From NCBI RefSeq assembly GCF_036850765.1, contig NC_089493.1, positions 269,989,034-270,053,033 on the forward strand: a stretch of DNA of 64,000 nt, read 5' to 3'. The notes under the pieces are model-generated. The model was not told the origin of the DNA and did no database searches. It saw only the letters and a program-made list of their open reading frames with translations. Numbering within the stretch: the stretch's first letter is position 1; the number at the start of each line of letters is the position of its first letter. The position numbers and the translations under genes were made by a program. This document shows, piece by piece, positions 25,306 to 36,510 of the stretch. The DNA is from Saccopteryx bilineata (taxonomy: Eukaryota; Chordata; Mammalia; Chiroptera; Emballonuridae).

Positions 25306-25600
25306 GTGTATGAGCCAGACAAAGACAAGTACCATATGATTTCACTCATAGGTGGAATCTAATGAACAAAATAAACAAATCAACAAAACAGAATCATAGC
25401 GAACAGATTAACAGATGTCAGAGGGGAGAGGTTTGGGAGGCTGGGTGGAAAAGGTGAAGGGTTAAGCCAAAAAACAACAACAGCAAATTCATAGACACCG
25501 ACAACACTAGAGTGATTACACGAGGGTCGGAGGGTGGGGAAGAGATAGGAAAGGGTAACGATATTTTCTGTTAAGAATATCACTCAGCACAATGAATTTG
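25306..25600 (+). mobile_element. L1 3' UTR segment in opposite orientation (part 2)
   Basis: 'atatgatttcactcataggt' then 'ggaatctaatgaacaaaata' is characteristic L1 3' UTR text in plus orientation, continuing to 'gagtgattacacgagggtcg' and 'gggtaacgatattttctg'. The junction with the minus-strand piece near 25305 suggests twin priming during one insertion. Confidence 0.6.
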
Positions 25601-25877
25601 GTTGGTTCTAGACTTCTTCGTGTCTATGTTTAATATTCAAATCACTTTTCTTCTCCTTGGTCCCTGATTTACCAAAATCTGTCATCTGTGCTATAAAAAG
25701 ATGACAGAGGGGACCATCTTAGAACCTGGAAAGTTTCTGTGTAAGTATGTAGGTTGGTGAATGTAAGCGTAATAGCTTTAACCAGATACCGCCATTGGTC
25801 TTTCTTTACAGTCCACTGCCCCACGTGCTGGTTCGAGAGTACTGACCACGGTTAGGATGCTCAAATACCTTCTAGGC

Positions 25878-26090
25878 CCCTGGTCGGCAAACTGTGGCTC
25901 GAGAGCCACATGCGGCTCTTTGGCCCCTTAAGTGTGGCTCTTCTTCAAAATACCACATGTGGGCGCTATCTTGATAAGGAATGTACCTACCTATATAGTT
26001 TAAGTTTAAAAAATTTGGCTCTCAAAAGAAATTTCAATCGTTGTACTGTTGCTATTTGACTCTGTTGACTAACGAGTTTGCCGACCACTG
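25878..26090. mobile_element. 213-bp hAT MITE
   Basis: The ends 'ccctggtcggcaaactgtgg' and the complement of 'cgagtttgccgaccactg' are inverted. The internal 'gagccacatgcggctcttt' and 'ttggctctcaaaag' are also typical of bat hAT MITEs of the 'cagtggtcggcaaactc' type. The expected 8-bp TSD is no longer evident (25870-25877 versus 26091-26098). Confidence 0.75.
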
Positions 26091-26640
26091 TTAAATCAAG
26101 GCAGAGGCCACACTGAGGAAGGGGGCTTTGTTTCCTTGAGGGAGTCGTGGTGCTTGGTAGAGCTTATTGCTGCACGTCTGCTTTCTGTTCCATTCTGAGC
26201 CAGTCAGGGGTTCTAACTTTGAAGGAAATAGTAACTGTCTTCAGTCGGAAAACCCAGATCTGTTGTGACCCAGAAGATAATTTAGGAAGACTTATGGAAC
26301 CTGAAGCTAAATGTCAAATGTAATTAAATGTTACTGGGGTGGCTTGCCATGAGGAGAGCTGCTGGGTGCTAGCAGTATGTTAAAAGCTATTAGGATGAAC
26401 TATTTTGATTCTTTCCTACATTTATGAGGCATTATCTCAGGCAGCACAGAAATCGTCCCTGGGGGATAGGGAAGTGTTACCTTTCAGGAAACAGCTGTAG
26501 TATTTGTTCAACCTGACCGGGGTTTCTCGAGGTTATTTTATAATTCTCCACATAGGTGGGGCCCTGGAATGTGGCAGTAATGCCATCTCAAAGAATGTGT
26601 AACCTTTTTAAAGAAATTAGTTTTTGAAAATAGTAAGTAG
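26091..26640. other. Unique sequence, no gene seen
   Basis: No gene, RNA or clear repeat was recognised. Confidence 0.45.
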
Positions 26641-26990
26641 GTCCTGGTAGGTGGCTCAGTGGATCAACTGTTGGCCCAGCATATCAAGGTCCCAGGTTCG
26701 ATTCCCAGTCAGGGCACACAGGAGAAGTGATCAGGAGAAGTAACCATCTGCTTCTCCCCACTCCCTCTTCCCCTTTCTCTCCCTCTTTTCCTCCCGCAGC
26801 CAGTGGCTTGCTTGTTTCGAGCATGGGCCAAGGCGCTGAGATAGCTTGGTTGGAGCACATTAGCCTCGGGCACTAAAAATAACACAATACTCGGGCATTA
26901 GTCCCATATGGGGATGACGGTTGCATCCTGGTTGGGGCGAATGCGGGAGTCTGCCTCACTATCTCCCCTTCTATCACCCCCACCAAAAAA
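26641..26990 (+). mobile_element. Bat tRNA-derived SINE, older long-body subtype
   Basis: It has an A-box-like 'ggtggctcagtggatcaact', B box 'ggttcgattcc', then 'ctgcttctcccca', a pyrimidine-rich middle and 'gcgggagtctgcctcactat' before an A-rich end. It is related to 41291-41693 but with a different middle segment. Confidence 0.8.
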
Positions 26991-27769
26991 GAAAGAATAT
27001 GGTAAGCATACTCTTTTAAGATATCCTTAAAATGTTTAGATGATTGGGAATATTTCAGTATGACAAAATTATCAACGTTTAAGTGCTAAGGATTAAGAAA
27101 AACATAAATTACATCTCTCTGTGGGGAGGTAAATTGAGGCCAGTGACACAGTGACACCTCCCCCTGGAGATCAGATTCATTTTAAAGACATAAACCCACA
27201 TTAGAACCAGAGTAACCTTTTTAATGAGAATGCTAACCCTATTCTGGAATGGTGGGTCAAAACAGGGGGTATTTTGTGATTCTTGTTCATGATCTCTGGC
27301 AGCACATCCTAAAGACCTTGTGAGTTCCAAGAAAGGTGCATTTTCCTCTTAGTTCCTCCTTTTCTCAATCTTAAAAAATACTCTCTGGGCAATCAATTTT
27401 AGAGGTCTTTCAAGGAAAGCAGAGCTTGGCTTGTCTGCCTGTTAACTGCTGCAAAGTGTGTCGATTCCTGCTGCTCAGTGCGGCTGCGAAGGGTTATAAG
27501 GAGACACCTGTTATTGCCATTATCTGGAAGAAAGAAGCTCTCAGACTGGATTAAGTGAGGGTGCTGTGTCCTTAAGAAAGGAGATATTAGGCAGTCATGA
27601 AGGGATGGCCTCGGGAATGAACACTTTCTTTCATCAGAGCAGCCCCCCCCTTTTTTTTCTTCTTTTTTTTTTCTTTTCTGTAGGAGGAAGATGTGGAGAG
27701 AAGAGGTCTGATCTGTTTGGGAAGAAAGTATCACAGCCTATTAGTGAGAAGTGATGAAATTGAGACAGC

Positions 27770-28340
27770 TTCGGGGACTCCATTAAGTGTGTGGTGTTTA
27801 GGCAGACAGTGTCCCTAGGTAAAGTGTGCTGTTGAGGAGGAGAAGCACAATGAAATAATTGGGCCTGGGAAATCAACTGGGCTTGAGCAGCCTCCTCCGC
27901 TCTCCTTGTGGGGCGTGGGGGAGGGAGAGGCATTCTCTCCCCCTCCTTCGCACACCTCCCGCCTTGCTTTTAGCTCAAAAGCTATGCTGAATAAACTAGA
28001 GGAGAATTTCTTGCTGAGTGGATGGATGGCCAATATATTTTGAATAATGAAAACAATGGATACAATTAAATTCCATGTGGCACAGGAAGGATTCAGAGCT
28101 TGTCACCTTGGAACCATCTCGTGCCATGTGACTCTGTAGGCATCTGGATATTTGGTTGCAGCAGCTGAATGAAAATTGTCTGGATTGGACCAGTAACGGC
28201 AGCATCTACAGGGACATGTATTAATGCCCTGATGTCTCTGAAATTCGGTTCTTTAATAAAACATCATTCCCATGTATTAATTTCATTTTAAAGGAATAAA
28301 TTGAAATCAAACTGAAAAGTAGACTGACCTCTGCCGCTAA
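27770..28340. other. Repeat-free block, candidate conserved noncoding DNA
   Basis: No repeat, simple sequence or coding frame is visible across about 570 bp, and the text has homeodomain-like 'aataatt' and 'gtattaatttcatttt' motifs. This composition is typical of mammalian conserved noncoding elements, but conservation cannot be shown from one sequence. Confidence 0.3.
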
Positions 28341-28557
28341 GACATACTGATAGGCAAACTTTTTGTGGGCGTAGCTGAGATAGGCTGGAGAGTTCAGGTG
28401 CTATTACTGTTCATCTGCCTGTCTATCTTTTGAGGTCAGAAAAGTTAAGTCCCAGGCTCAGAGAGTCATTGTGCTTTTAAGAAAAGGTTTAAGAAGCTTT
28501 CTTCTTTACATTCAGCACACATAATGATCAGCATAGCTAATATGAAAAATAAGTAGA

Positions 28558-29085
28558 GGCCCTGGCTGGGTAGCTCAGTTGATTAGAGCATGGTCCCAAT
28601 ATGCCAAGGTTGCAGGTTCGATTCCCCCATCAGAGCACATATAAGAATCAATGAGCCTGACAAGTCAGTGGCACAGTGAATAGAGCGTCGGACTGGGATG
28701 TGGAAGGACCCAGGTTTGAGACCCCGAGGTCACCAGCTTGAGAGCACGCACATCTGACTTGAGCAAAAAAAAGCTCACCAGCTTGGACCCAAGGTCACTG
28801 GCTTGAGCAAGGGGTTACTCGGTCTGCTGAAGGCCCGCGGTCAAGGCACATATGAGAAAGCAATCAATGAACAACTAAGGAGTCCCAACGAAAAACGGAT
28901 GATTGATGCTTCTCATCTCCTTCATTCCTGTCTGTCTGTCCCTATCTGTCCCTCTCTCTGACTCTCTGTCTGTCCCTGTAAAAAAAAAAAAAAAAGAATC
29001 AATGAAAGGATGCACAGATAAATGTAACAGGATATTGATGTTGTGCGCGCTCTCTCTCTCAAATCAATAAGTTTAAGAAAGACTA
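28558..29085 (+). mobile_element. Bat tRNA SINE split by a nested SINE
   Basis: The head 'ggccctggctgggtagctca' with B box 'ggttcgattcc' lies at 28558-28642. Its 3' part resumes at 29006 with 'ggatattgatgttgtgcgcg' and a tail of tctc repeats and A run to about 29085. The gap is a complete second SINE. Confidence 0.75.
28655..28993 (+). mobile_element. Nested bat tRNA SINE, full length
   Basis: It starts 'gcctgacaagtcagtggcac' and runs through 'ccgaggtcaccagcttgag' and 'gcacatatgagaaagcaat' to a tctgtc-type tail and A15. A perfect 12-bp TSD 'aagaatcaatga' lies at 28643-28654 and 28994-29005. It inserted into the older SINE around it. Confidence 0.95.
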
Positions 29086-30074
29086 GTTAAAAAAAATAGA
29101 AATGTATAACATTATTATCACTACTTAAATACTTTTTCTTGTGCCAGACTCCTAACTACGTACTTTATGCTTCTGTATATACATATACAGGCTCTCTTAA
29201 TACGCATTTGCTGTCTGTGAAACAAAACCCTGTTTTTGGAGTCAGAAACGGTTCATATTTCCACTTCTGCTAATCTTTTAGTTATTTGTTTTTAACAAGC
29301 CTCCTTTTAACATGTTCCCCCTCCCCCAAAATGAGGGAACTAGACTAAATGCTGAATTCCTTCTACTCCTTTCTCTTCTTACAGGCACACGCACACAGAC
29401 ACATTCTTTCTACTTCTAAAGTCACTGTATAATGCTAACTAGAGCCTCTCTCTAGACATATCCATGTATGTCCACCACATTGACACATTTTACAATAACA
29501 CCAATTATTTCCCAGCTTCTAAGTTTTTATTTTCCTTATAATTTATCCAGTTTGATGGTATCCAGACCCCAAGGAAGACTGTGTTGCCACTTGAATAAAT
29601 AAAACTGTTTTCTCCTGGCTCGTATCTTCAGAATTATAAGTGTGTACGATGGAATATCTGTTGGGGGACTCTGCTGCATTCAGTGTTGTGACCCAGCCCT
29701 CACTGCTGGATTCCCGCATTGTTAAGGCCAGGTTGCTCGCCCAGATGTTCGTGGTGGAACTGCAGGGCTAGGAAGACGTGGTCTGCTCCCTCGAGGAGCT
29801 CATTTTCTTTAAACTTCATGAAAAAAAAATTGGTTAAGTAATAGAGTCAGCATTTGCCATAATGATAATCTGTTTTTGCCTGATTCATCTCTGGCCGAGA
29901 GAGAAAGGGAGAGAGTGTGTGCGTGGGCACGTGTCTCCTCAGAAGTAACAGGCGACCCTGTGGCCCAGTGAGAGCCCCTCTAGAGTAGGAGAGATTTGTA
30001 GCTAGGTAAGAAAAGCTGTTTAAAGGTTTTAGTCCCTTTAGGATTATTTTTGGTTAATTGTTTTACCCCCCCCC
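29086..30074. other. Unique sequence, no gene seen
   Basis: No gene or named repeat. A short C run lies at about 30065-30077. Confidence 0.45.
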
Positions 30075-30182
30075 CCCACTGGAATATACACTATTGAAAG
30101 GTAGGAACCTTCTTTTTGTTTTTTTTCTTTATTATATCCCCAGAGCTTATCACAAACACCTGGTAATCAATAAATGTTGACT
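30075..30182 (+). repeat. L2 LINE 3' end
   Basis: 'ctattgaaaggtaggaacct' then 'tatatccccagagcttatca' and 'tcaataaatgttgacttgat' matches the L2 terminal region. Confidence 0.65.
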
Positions 30183-30594
30183 TGATAGGTGAGATTTTCC
30201 CTGATCTGAGAAATTATGATTGTCTTCGTGGTTATAGAGAACCGAAACATCCACATTAATTACCATAGTAATTAAGTTTCCATATTCTGCCACTTGTGGG
30301 TTTAAGTTTTGTTTTAGATAGTCTAAACTTACAGAAATCAAGACTAGTTTTTTAAAATTTAAATGTTTATTTTTGTTTATGTAGCAGATAAAGCAGATTA
30401 TTTGAGTTTGGTGGCTGTGCCTGTCACCTTGGTTTCAGCACTGCGTTCACAGTCGGCGACCTAATAAATGTCTACATTGTGTGTGTGCGCACACGCATGT
30501 GTATTTTAGTTTTACTTTTATCACCTCAAAGCCCAGATTTCCTCTGTAATGCTACTCCTGTTTGTGATTAATTTTCTTTGTAATTATATAGGAT

Positions 30595-30735
30595 CTGTTG
30601 TCACTGCCCATCTGGAAGCGCCCGGAGGTCAGGTACAATGTCGGTGTGGTAGGGCCTAGAATTCCCTGGTCTAGTGTGGGCTTGGCACACAATAGAGACT
30701 CACCAAATAGTTATTGGACATGGAAAGAATGAGTT
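30595..30735 (+). repeat. Possible L2 3' end
   Basis: 'ggaggtcaggtacaatgtcg' then 'gtgggcttggcacacaatag' and 'actcaccaaatagttattgg' follow the L2 end pattern with many changes. Confidence 0.45.
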
Positions 30736-31149
30736 AGATCATTATGTTAGTAGTAAAACCCAGCTTTCCAGTGTTTCGACATTGACAGCCACCACTGCTG
30801 GTCAAACTAGGTAATTTCTGCTACGCACCCTCATCATTCCCATTCAGTAAAGGTGTGGAGGGTCTTTTGGGTGCCAGGTGGGAGAGGAAGAGATGGATAA
30901 TCAGTTCATTCCTGACGGGGGCTGATGATTTGGTGAGCAAGAAAGGCATATACAAAAATGGGTGTACCCTTGAAGCAAGAGCACGTTGCTTTATGTTTTT
31001 CTAAGTCGTAAGATTTTGAGTTGGTAGATCAAGGAAGTAGCCATCTTTAAAAGCTTTGTAAATCATAGAAGAGGTGTGAGGTAAAAACAGTAGGCAGAAT
31101 AGTAGCATATCTGAAGCTGAGTGAACGAAACCATAAATAGCAATTATAC

Positions 31150-31325
31150 TCATTACTACTAACATTTATTCAGCACTTTGTGTGTGATGAGCACTGTTCA
31201 AATCACTCCACATACATTATCTCATTTAATCCTCTTAATAACCCCATTAGGCGTAGGTACTGTTATCTCTATTTGAAAATTTAGGAAATTGGCTAGGATT
31301 TGAACTCAGGCCTTTGACTAGAAGA
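31150..31325 (-). repeat. MIR SINE
   Basis: The complement of MIR: 'cattatctcatttaatcctc', 'ttaggcgtaggtactgttat' and 'ggatttgaactcaggcc' in order. Confidence 0.75.
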
Positions 31326-32894
31326 GCTCTTGATCACTACGGAGAGGTACAGACACAGCAGAATAAGCTTTAAAAGAAGGGAAATACTAGGTCCTGCTAG
31401 CTATCTCAGGGCAAATTCTTTTGGAAGACATGGGCCTTCAGGTATAAAGTCATATCTTGAACTGGATATGTGCTAGAGTCACAGAATTCTAAAATACTAG
31501 ATTCAGAACAATAAAATTTAAAGGCCATCTGTTTCCAGCCCCTAATTTGCAGGGGAGAAAACTGAGATCGGTGAGGTTAAACGACTTGTTGTAGGACATA
31601 TGGCTAATTAATTGGCATTAGAGCTATTCTCCTAACTCCTCTCATCATGTTACTTTCCCCCTGTTATGCACACTGGCTCATGTTATGTCTGGTTTTACAC
31701 GACTACATTCTAATATGATTTCCTAAAATATTTTGCTGCTTGGAAATGGAGACTTTCTAGCATATATATGTTTGATGTTAAATTAAGCCAGGAAAGGGTC
31801 AGGCAGGTGTGGGGGTGAGAGATGCTAGAAGTATGTAGAGGGAGATATGGAAATATAGAGATATGTACATATCTATTTTTTCTTCTATTTTATTTTATTC
31901 TTGCCCTGTTTGCTTCTATAAGTCTAGACAATTGGGAGTTGAGAGGAACGATACAAAGGAAACCGTAACAAGAAAAAACTGGTTTAAAATTCTATACGGT
32001 CTATGACAACATCCCACATTGATTTCTCAGCCTGCTAAATAAGTAACCTGGGATACTTCTAGTTTCCACTAATGTGTATTAGCCTGTGTTCTCTCTGCCA
32101 CGTACCCACTCACGAGGACGTCATGAGAATAAAATGAGATGGTACGTGTGAATGTAGACACAGGGCAGAAATGCACAACACCAGCCGGCACGACACGCCC
32201 CAGCCCGACACTGTTCCCTAGCTCAGATGTTTCACCATTGTGTGGTGACAATGTTGCTCAGTCTGTTTCATTAGCTGAGTTGTTGGGCCAGATTTATGCA
32301 CCGCTAAACAATCAATCTGGGACTTATGTAAATACTCATTGAGAAAACATGTATCTTGCTCGGAGTGCTCCCCGTTAATCCTCTTCTCCTTAGGTGGCAT
32401 TCTGTAGCTGGAGATGGAGGTGGGCTTAGTTCCCGTTTCTCGTCTTTGTTCTCCTCAGCAATGTAAGATATAAAATGAAACCGTTTCAGTCCAGTCTGAA
32501 TCAGCACATATTTGTATCACTTGGGTGTAGGCTTTTTATAGATCAGCTAGAAGATTACAGTAATTAGCCTATGTATTTTCTCATTAAAAAGTCATTAGTG
32601 AAGGCTTTGTTCTTTTAGGATCTTCCTAAATAAGGCTTACTGCATTGCATTCTATCATTAGTAGTTACGAGAAGCCAGATGTCTTCCATAGGTGTGTCAA
32701 AGCAAGGATTGCCGTGCACTGCCATGGAAAAAGCTTGCTGCTTAGCCTGGGTGGGGTCCTGCTCTGTGTGCGACCAGTTCCAGGGCCAGCCCTTCCCAAT
32801 GCTGTCCGCTGGCCGGGCCACCCTGCTCCTTTGGGCGTTTGGGCACCTACATAATCTAGGCTGAAAGAATGAGAGCATATGCTCATTTGAACTG
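31326..32894. other. Mostly unique sequence, no gene seen
   Basis: No gene recognised. About 31520-31640 ('ggggagaaaactgagatcgg' then 'ggacatatggctaatt') may be another very diverged MIR complement. Confidence 0.4.
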
Positions 32895-32908
32895 GAGTGT
32901 TTCCTTTA

Positions 32909-33310
32909 TTTATTTTTTTTTTTTTTTCATTTTTCTGAAGCTGGAAACAGGGAGAGACAGTCAGACAGACTCCCGCATGCGCCCGACCGGGATCCACCCA
33001 GCACGCCCACCATGGGGTGACGCTCTGCCCACCAGGGGGCGATGCTCTGCCCATCCTGGGCGTCGCCATGTTGCGACCAGAGCCACTCTAGCACCTGAGG
33101 CAGAGGCCACAGAGCCATCCCCAGCGCCTGGGCCATCTTTGCTCCAATGGAGCCTTGGCTGCGGGAGGGGAAGGGAGAGACAGAGAGGAAAGCGCGGCGG
33201 AGGGGTGGAAAAGCAAATGGGCGCTTCTCCTGTGTGCCCTGGCCGGGAATCGAACCCGGGTCCTCCGCACGCTAGGCCGACGCTCTACCGCTGAGCCAAC
33301 CGGCCAGGGC
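32909..33310 (-). mobile_element. Young bat tRNA SINE, full length
   Basis: The minus strand begins 'gccctggccggttggctcag' with intact A-box-like and B-box ('gggttcgattcc') sequences. It carries the long body ending 'ccagcttcagaaaaatg' and an A tail. A perfect 14-bp TSD 'gagtgtttccttta' lies at 32895-32908 and 33311-33324. It is nearly identical to 41291-41693 over most of its length, indicating a recently active family. Confidence 0.96.
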
Positions 33311-33367
33311 GAGTGTTTCCTTTAGTATCTTAGTAAGCTGGTGGGTGTTTCAAAAAACTTCATAGAG

Positions 33368-33460
33368 AATACAAAGAAGATAACTTGATTTTCTGCTATA
33401 ACCATAGATTTTCTGCTATAATACAAAGAAGATAACTTGATTTTCTGCTATAATCATAGT
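33368..33460. repeat. 52-bp local tandem duplication
   Basis: 'atacaaagaagataacttga' followed by 'ttttctgctataa' starts at 33369 and again at 33421, with an extra partial 'attttctgctata' between. It is a recent local duplication in unique sequence. Confidence 0.9.
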
Positions 33461-33690
33461 CTATGGGGATAAGAACATAGGCTTTAACATCAGACCATCG
33501 CAAGTTCAAATCCTAGCTTCACCATTTTCTTGTGTAACTTTGACCTTGATCATACTTAATCTTTATAAACCTCAGTTGTCTGGAGTGTAATATGGAAGCA
33601 ACAATAGTACTTTTCTTATAGAAATATGAGAATATAATATAAAGTATTTAGCACTACTGCATGGAATATGTGACTTAATAATATATTGTT
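33461..33690 (+). repeat. MIR SINE
   Basis: 'ataagaacataggctttaac' then 'caagttcaaatcctagcttc', 'ttgtgtaactttgacctt' and 'gaaatatgagaatataatat' follow MIR from its head onward. Confidence 0.65.
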
Positions 33691-33818
33691 TGTAATGAAA
33701 AGTGTTTGTGTGTTTGTATTTGTGTTCCTATTTTGTTGTTATGAATCTTTTCATTTGATTTAAGAAATCTTAACATGAAATTTCAAAATGAGTAAGTAGG
33801 TATTTAAAGAGTGCTTTT

Positions 33819-34160
33819 TTGTTTGTTTGTTGTTTTTTCTTTTTACAGAGACAGAGAGAGTCAGAGAGAGGGATAGACAGGGACGGACAGACAGGAACGG
33901 AGAGAGATGAGAAGCATCAATCATTAGTTTTTCATTGCGACACCTTAGTTGTCCATTGATTGCTTTCTCATATGTGCCTTGACCGCGGGCCTTCAGCAGA
34001 CTGAATAACCCCTTGCTGGAGCCAGCGACCTTGGGTCCAAGCTGGTGAGCCTTGCTCAAACCAGATGAGCCCATGCTCAAGCTGGCGACCTCGGGGTCTC
34101 AAACCTGGGTCCTCCTCATCCCAGTCCGATGCTCTATCCACTGTGCCACTGCCTGGTCAG
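33819..34160 (-). mobile_element. Bat tRNA SINE, full length
   Basis: Minus-strand copy of the same type as 28655-28993: head 'cctgaccaggcagtggcaca', body 'gcgggccttcagcagactga' (plus strand) and a tctgtc-type tail. The flanks 'ttaaagagtgctttt' and 'ttaaggagtggtttt' are a slightly decayed TSD (about 33804-33818 and 34162-34176). Confidence 0.92.
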
Positions 34161-34489
34161 GTTAAGGAGTGGTTTTAATATCATTAAGTGGCTTAAGAAA
34201 GCTTTCTTTAAAAAGTCACTTATATGGTGCATTGGAAGTAAATTCACTTATCACTTAACCATTGTTTCTATTATGTATAGTGACCAGCAACTTAAGGAGC
34301 ATTTCAGGAAATGTACATTAATTGAATAACTAGGATAGACTACAGCATTGCAGTGTTCCAAGGGTGATTGGTGCGTTTGTTGGTTGTTTTTGTTTTTTTA
34401 ACATTACTATATTCCAGGGAATTTTAGACTAATTACATATTACCCTGTTATAGCAAAATTCAGGTTACATTGGTCAGTTAAAAAGTATT

Positions 34490-35640
34490 TTTATTAAGTA
34501 TCTACTCTGAGTCAGGCATTTCTCTTTATGCTGGGACAATGGTGCTAAATAAAAAGAAAGTACTGTTCTCAAGGACCTTACATTCTAGGATAAAGGTAGA
34601 TAGTAAACACGTCAAGAAGCAGGTCAGAGATGGTAATTTGGTTAAACATGGTAGATAGAATCTGGCTGGGAAGGATCTGAGCTAATGAAGGGGACACCTT
34701 TTGAAGAATAGTGAGAGAAGATAGAAGTGTTCTAAGCAGAAGAATGAGGAGCACAAAGCCCCTGAGACACTAATAAGCTTGTTGTGTTTGCAGGACAGGA
34801 AGAAGGCTAGTGTGGCTGGAATTTAGTGTTTGAGGGGAGAAAGGAGAGAGAGAAAGAGGATGAATCATTCAGAGCCTTTGAATGCTATGAGTAGAAATTT
34901 GGTTTTAATTTTTGTTGCAGTGGGAAGTCCTTGGGGCGTTTTAACCTGAGGAGCGATGCCGAGTTTTACTTTAGGGAGACACTGTTCTCTACACGAATGG
35001 ACTGTGTGCTCACAAGTGTGTGAGCTGGGAGATCGCTTTGCGTGGCCCGGGAGAGACAGAGCGCTCATTTAAGGCAGATTGGTAGCAGCAAAATGCTCAG
35101 TGGTTGCTTTTCGGCTTTAATTTGGATATAGATTTGACAGGACTTAAGGTGGCATGGATATGGGATGCAAAGAAAAAAAGAGGAAACAAGGATAACTTCC
35201 ATGATTTCAGCTTCAGCGGGAGGTTCACTGATGACATTTGTAGATATAGGGAAAGACTGTATGGGGATGAATTCACAGGGTGGGAAGCAGGGAATCAGTA
35301 CTTTTGTTATGAAAGAAATCCCAATGGACAGCCCCAAGAAGATGTCAGCAGGGAAGCCCAAGAGCCTGGGAGCACAGGAAGACGTGCAGGGTGGAGAAAT
35401 AGACTTGGGAGTCATCAGCCTATAAAGTCATGGGACCGGCTAGGTCTCCTAGCGAGAGATTGTAAACAAAGAAGAGGGCCCAGAATAGAGTCTGCCCACC
35501 GAAGCCTGGCAGGGAGGAGCAGCCAGCGAAGGAGGCGGGGAAGGAGACACCGAGAATGTCGACAAGCAGGAGGAGTCCCTGCAGTAGAGGAAAAGGTGTT
35601 CCCTATGTGGGCAGCCTTGTCTGAGCAGTGGAAAGGTTAA
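34490..35640 (+). repeat. Long ancient mammalian interspersed repeat, copy 1
   Basis: The text 'gtcaggcatttctctttatg', 'aaggaccttacattctagga', 'aggctagtgtggctggaat', 'gacttgggagtcatcagcct' and 'aaagtcatgggaccggctag' occurs in an order I recognise from a common old mammalian repeat of over 1 kb; I cannot name it with certainty. The 178-codon open frame at 35104-35640 lies inside it and is not a gene. Confidence 0.5.
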
Positions 35641-36214
35641 ACATGGCCAGGACAGAGAATTGTTCATTAAATAGAACATTTACCTATACATTGCTCCTTT
35701 AACCTGTTCATGAAACAAACAAATTAGCCTAATAGCCAGTGTGTCTCTTACAGTTAGTCTCGCTGGTCTATTTTTTAGTTATTCCTCAAAACTGGATGTT
35801 TAGCTCCTTTCTCCAAAATGGAGAAGGATATTTTTTCCTGGTATTAGTTATAGGCATTCTCCCCTATTGCAGTTACAAAAGTAATAGTGCTCTTCATTTA
35901 AAACAAACAAACAAACAAAAACAGGAAATACAAGAAAATGAGGAAATAAAAAAAAAAGGACAAGATTTTTAAAAAGTAAATCTTGGGAACAGAAATTGAA
36001 TTAGGGGTATAGGAATTGAATTATGGGCCTTCTCTCACCTCAAGTTCACAGTAATAGGCTAAGAACCCTCCTGACCCCAGTGATACTCGCATTGTGTCTG
36101 TTGAGAAGAAGGTACAGTCCGCCATCCTCTTAGCCTTCTCACTCCCCACCTCTCATTCCACATGCAGAGGCAGTGCTCTGCTGAGTAAAGTTTAGCAATA
36201 CCTTCTTTCTAAAA
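35641..36214. other. Unique sequence, no gene seen
   Basis: No gene recognised. An AAAC-type simple stretch lies at about 35899-35923. Confidence 0.45.
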
Positions 36215-36510
36215 TGAAAGCATTTTCCCTTCACGATTAGCATCTGTTTATAGAACAGTTCCTATTTTGCTAATTAGATCCTGCATAGAAATGCACAGAC
36301 TGCTGTGTAAAAGGATAATGAATCTTTATTGCACAGTTGAAATCAGATTTGTGCAAAAGGCACTTTGAAAACAGTAATAAGCAGAGACATGTATTAAATC
36401 ACCCAGATAAGGCACCCTCTTTATATTTTCTATTTATAAATGGAAATTATAACTACCCAGTGGATTCCATATGACATTTCCTATTACCAGCAAAGGCTTT
36501 AGCTTTAACC
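36215..36510. other. Repeat-free block, candidate conserved noncoding DNA
   Basis: AT-rich, repeat-free, with 'tttgctaattagatcc' and 'ggataatgaatctttattgc'. It reads like conserved regulatory sequence, but this is only an impression from composition. Confidence 0.25.

Noticed and set aside
28655..29060. CRISPR-like or satellite repeats
   Set aside because: The repetition is SINE tail and tctg/tctc simple sequence. No regularly spaced repeats occur, and the window is mammalian.
35104..35640. 178-codon plus-strand open frame
   Set aside because: It lies wholly inside the ancient interspersed repeat and is matched by unrelated frames on both strands.
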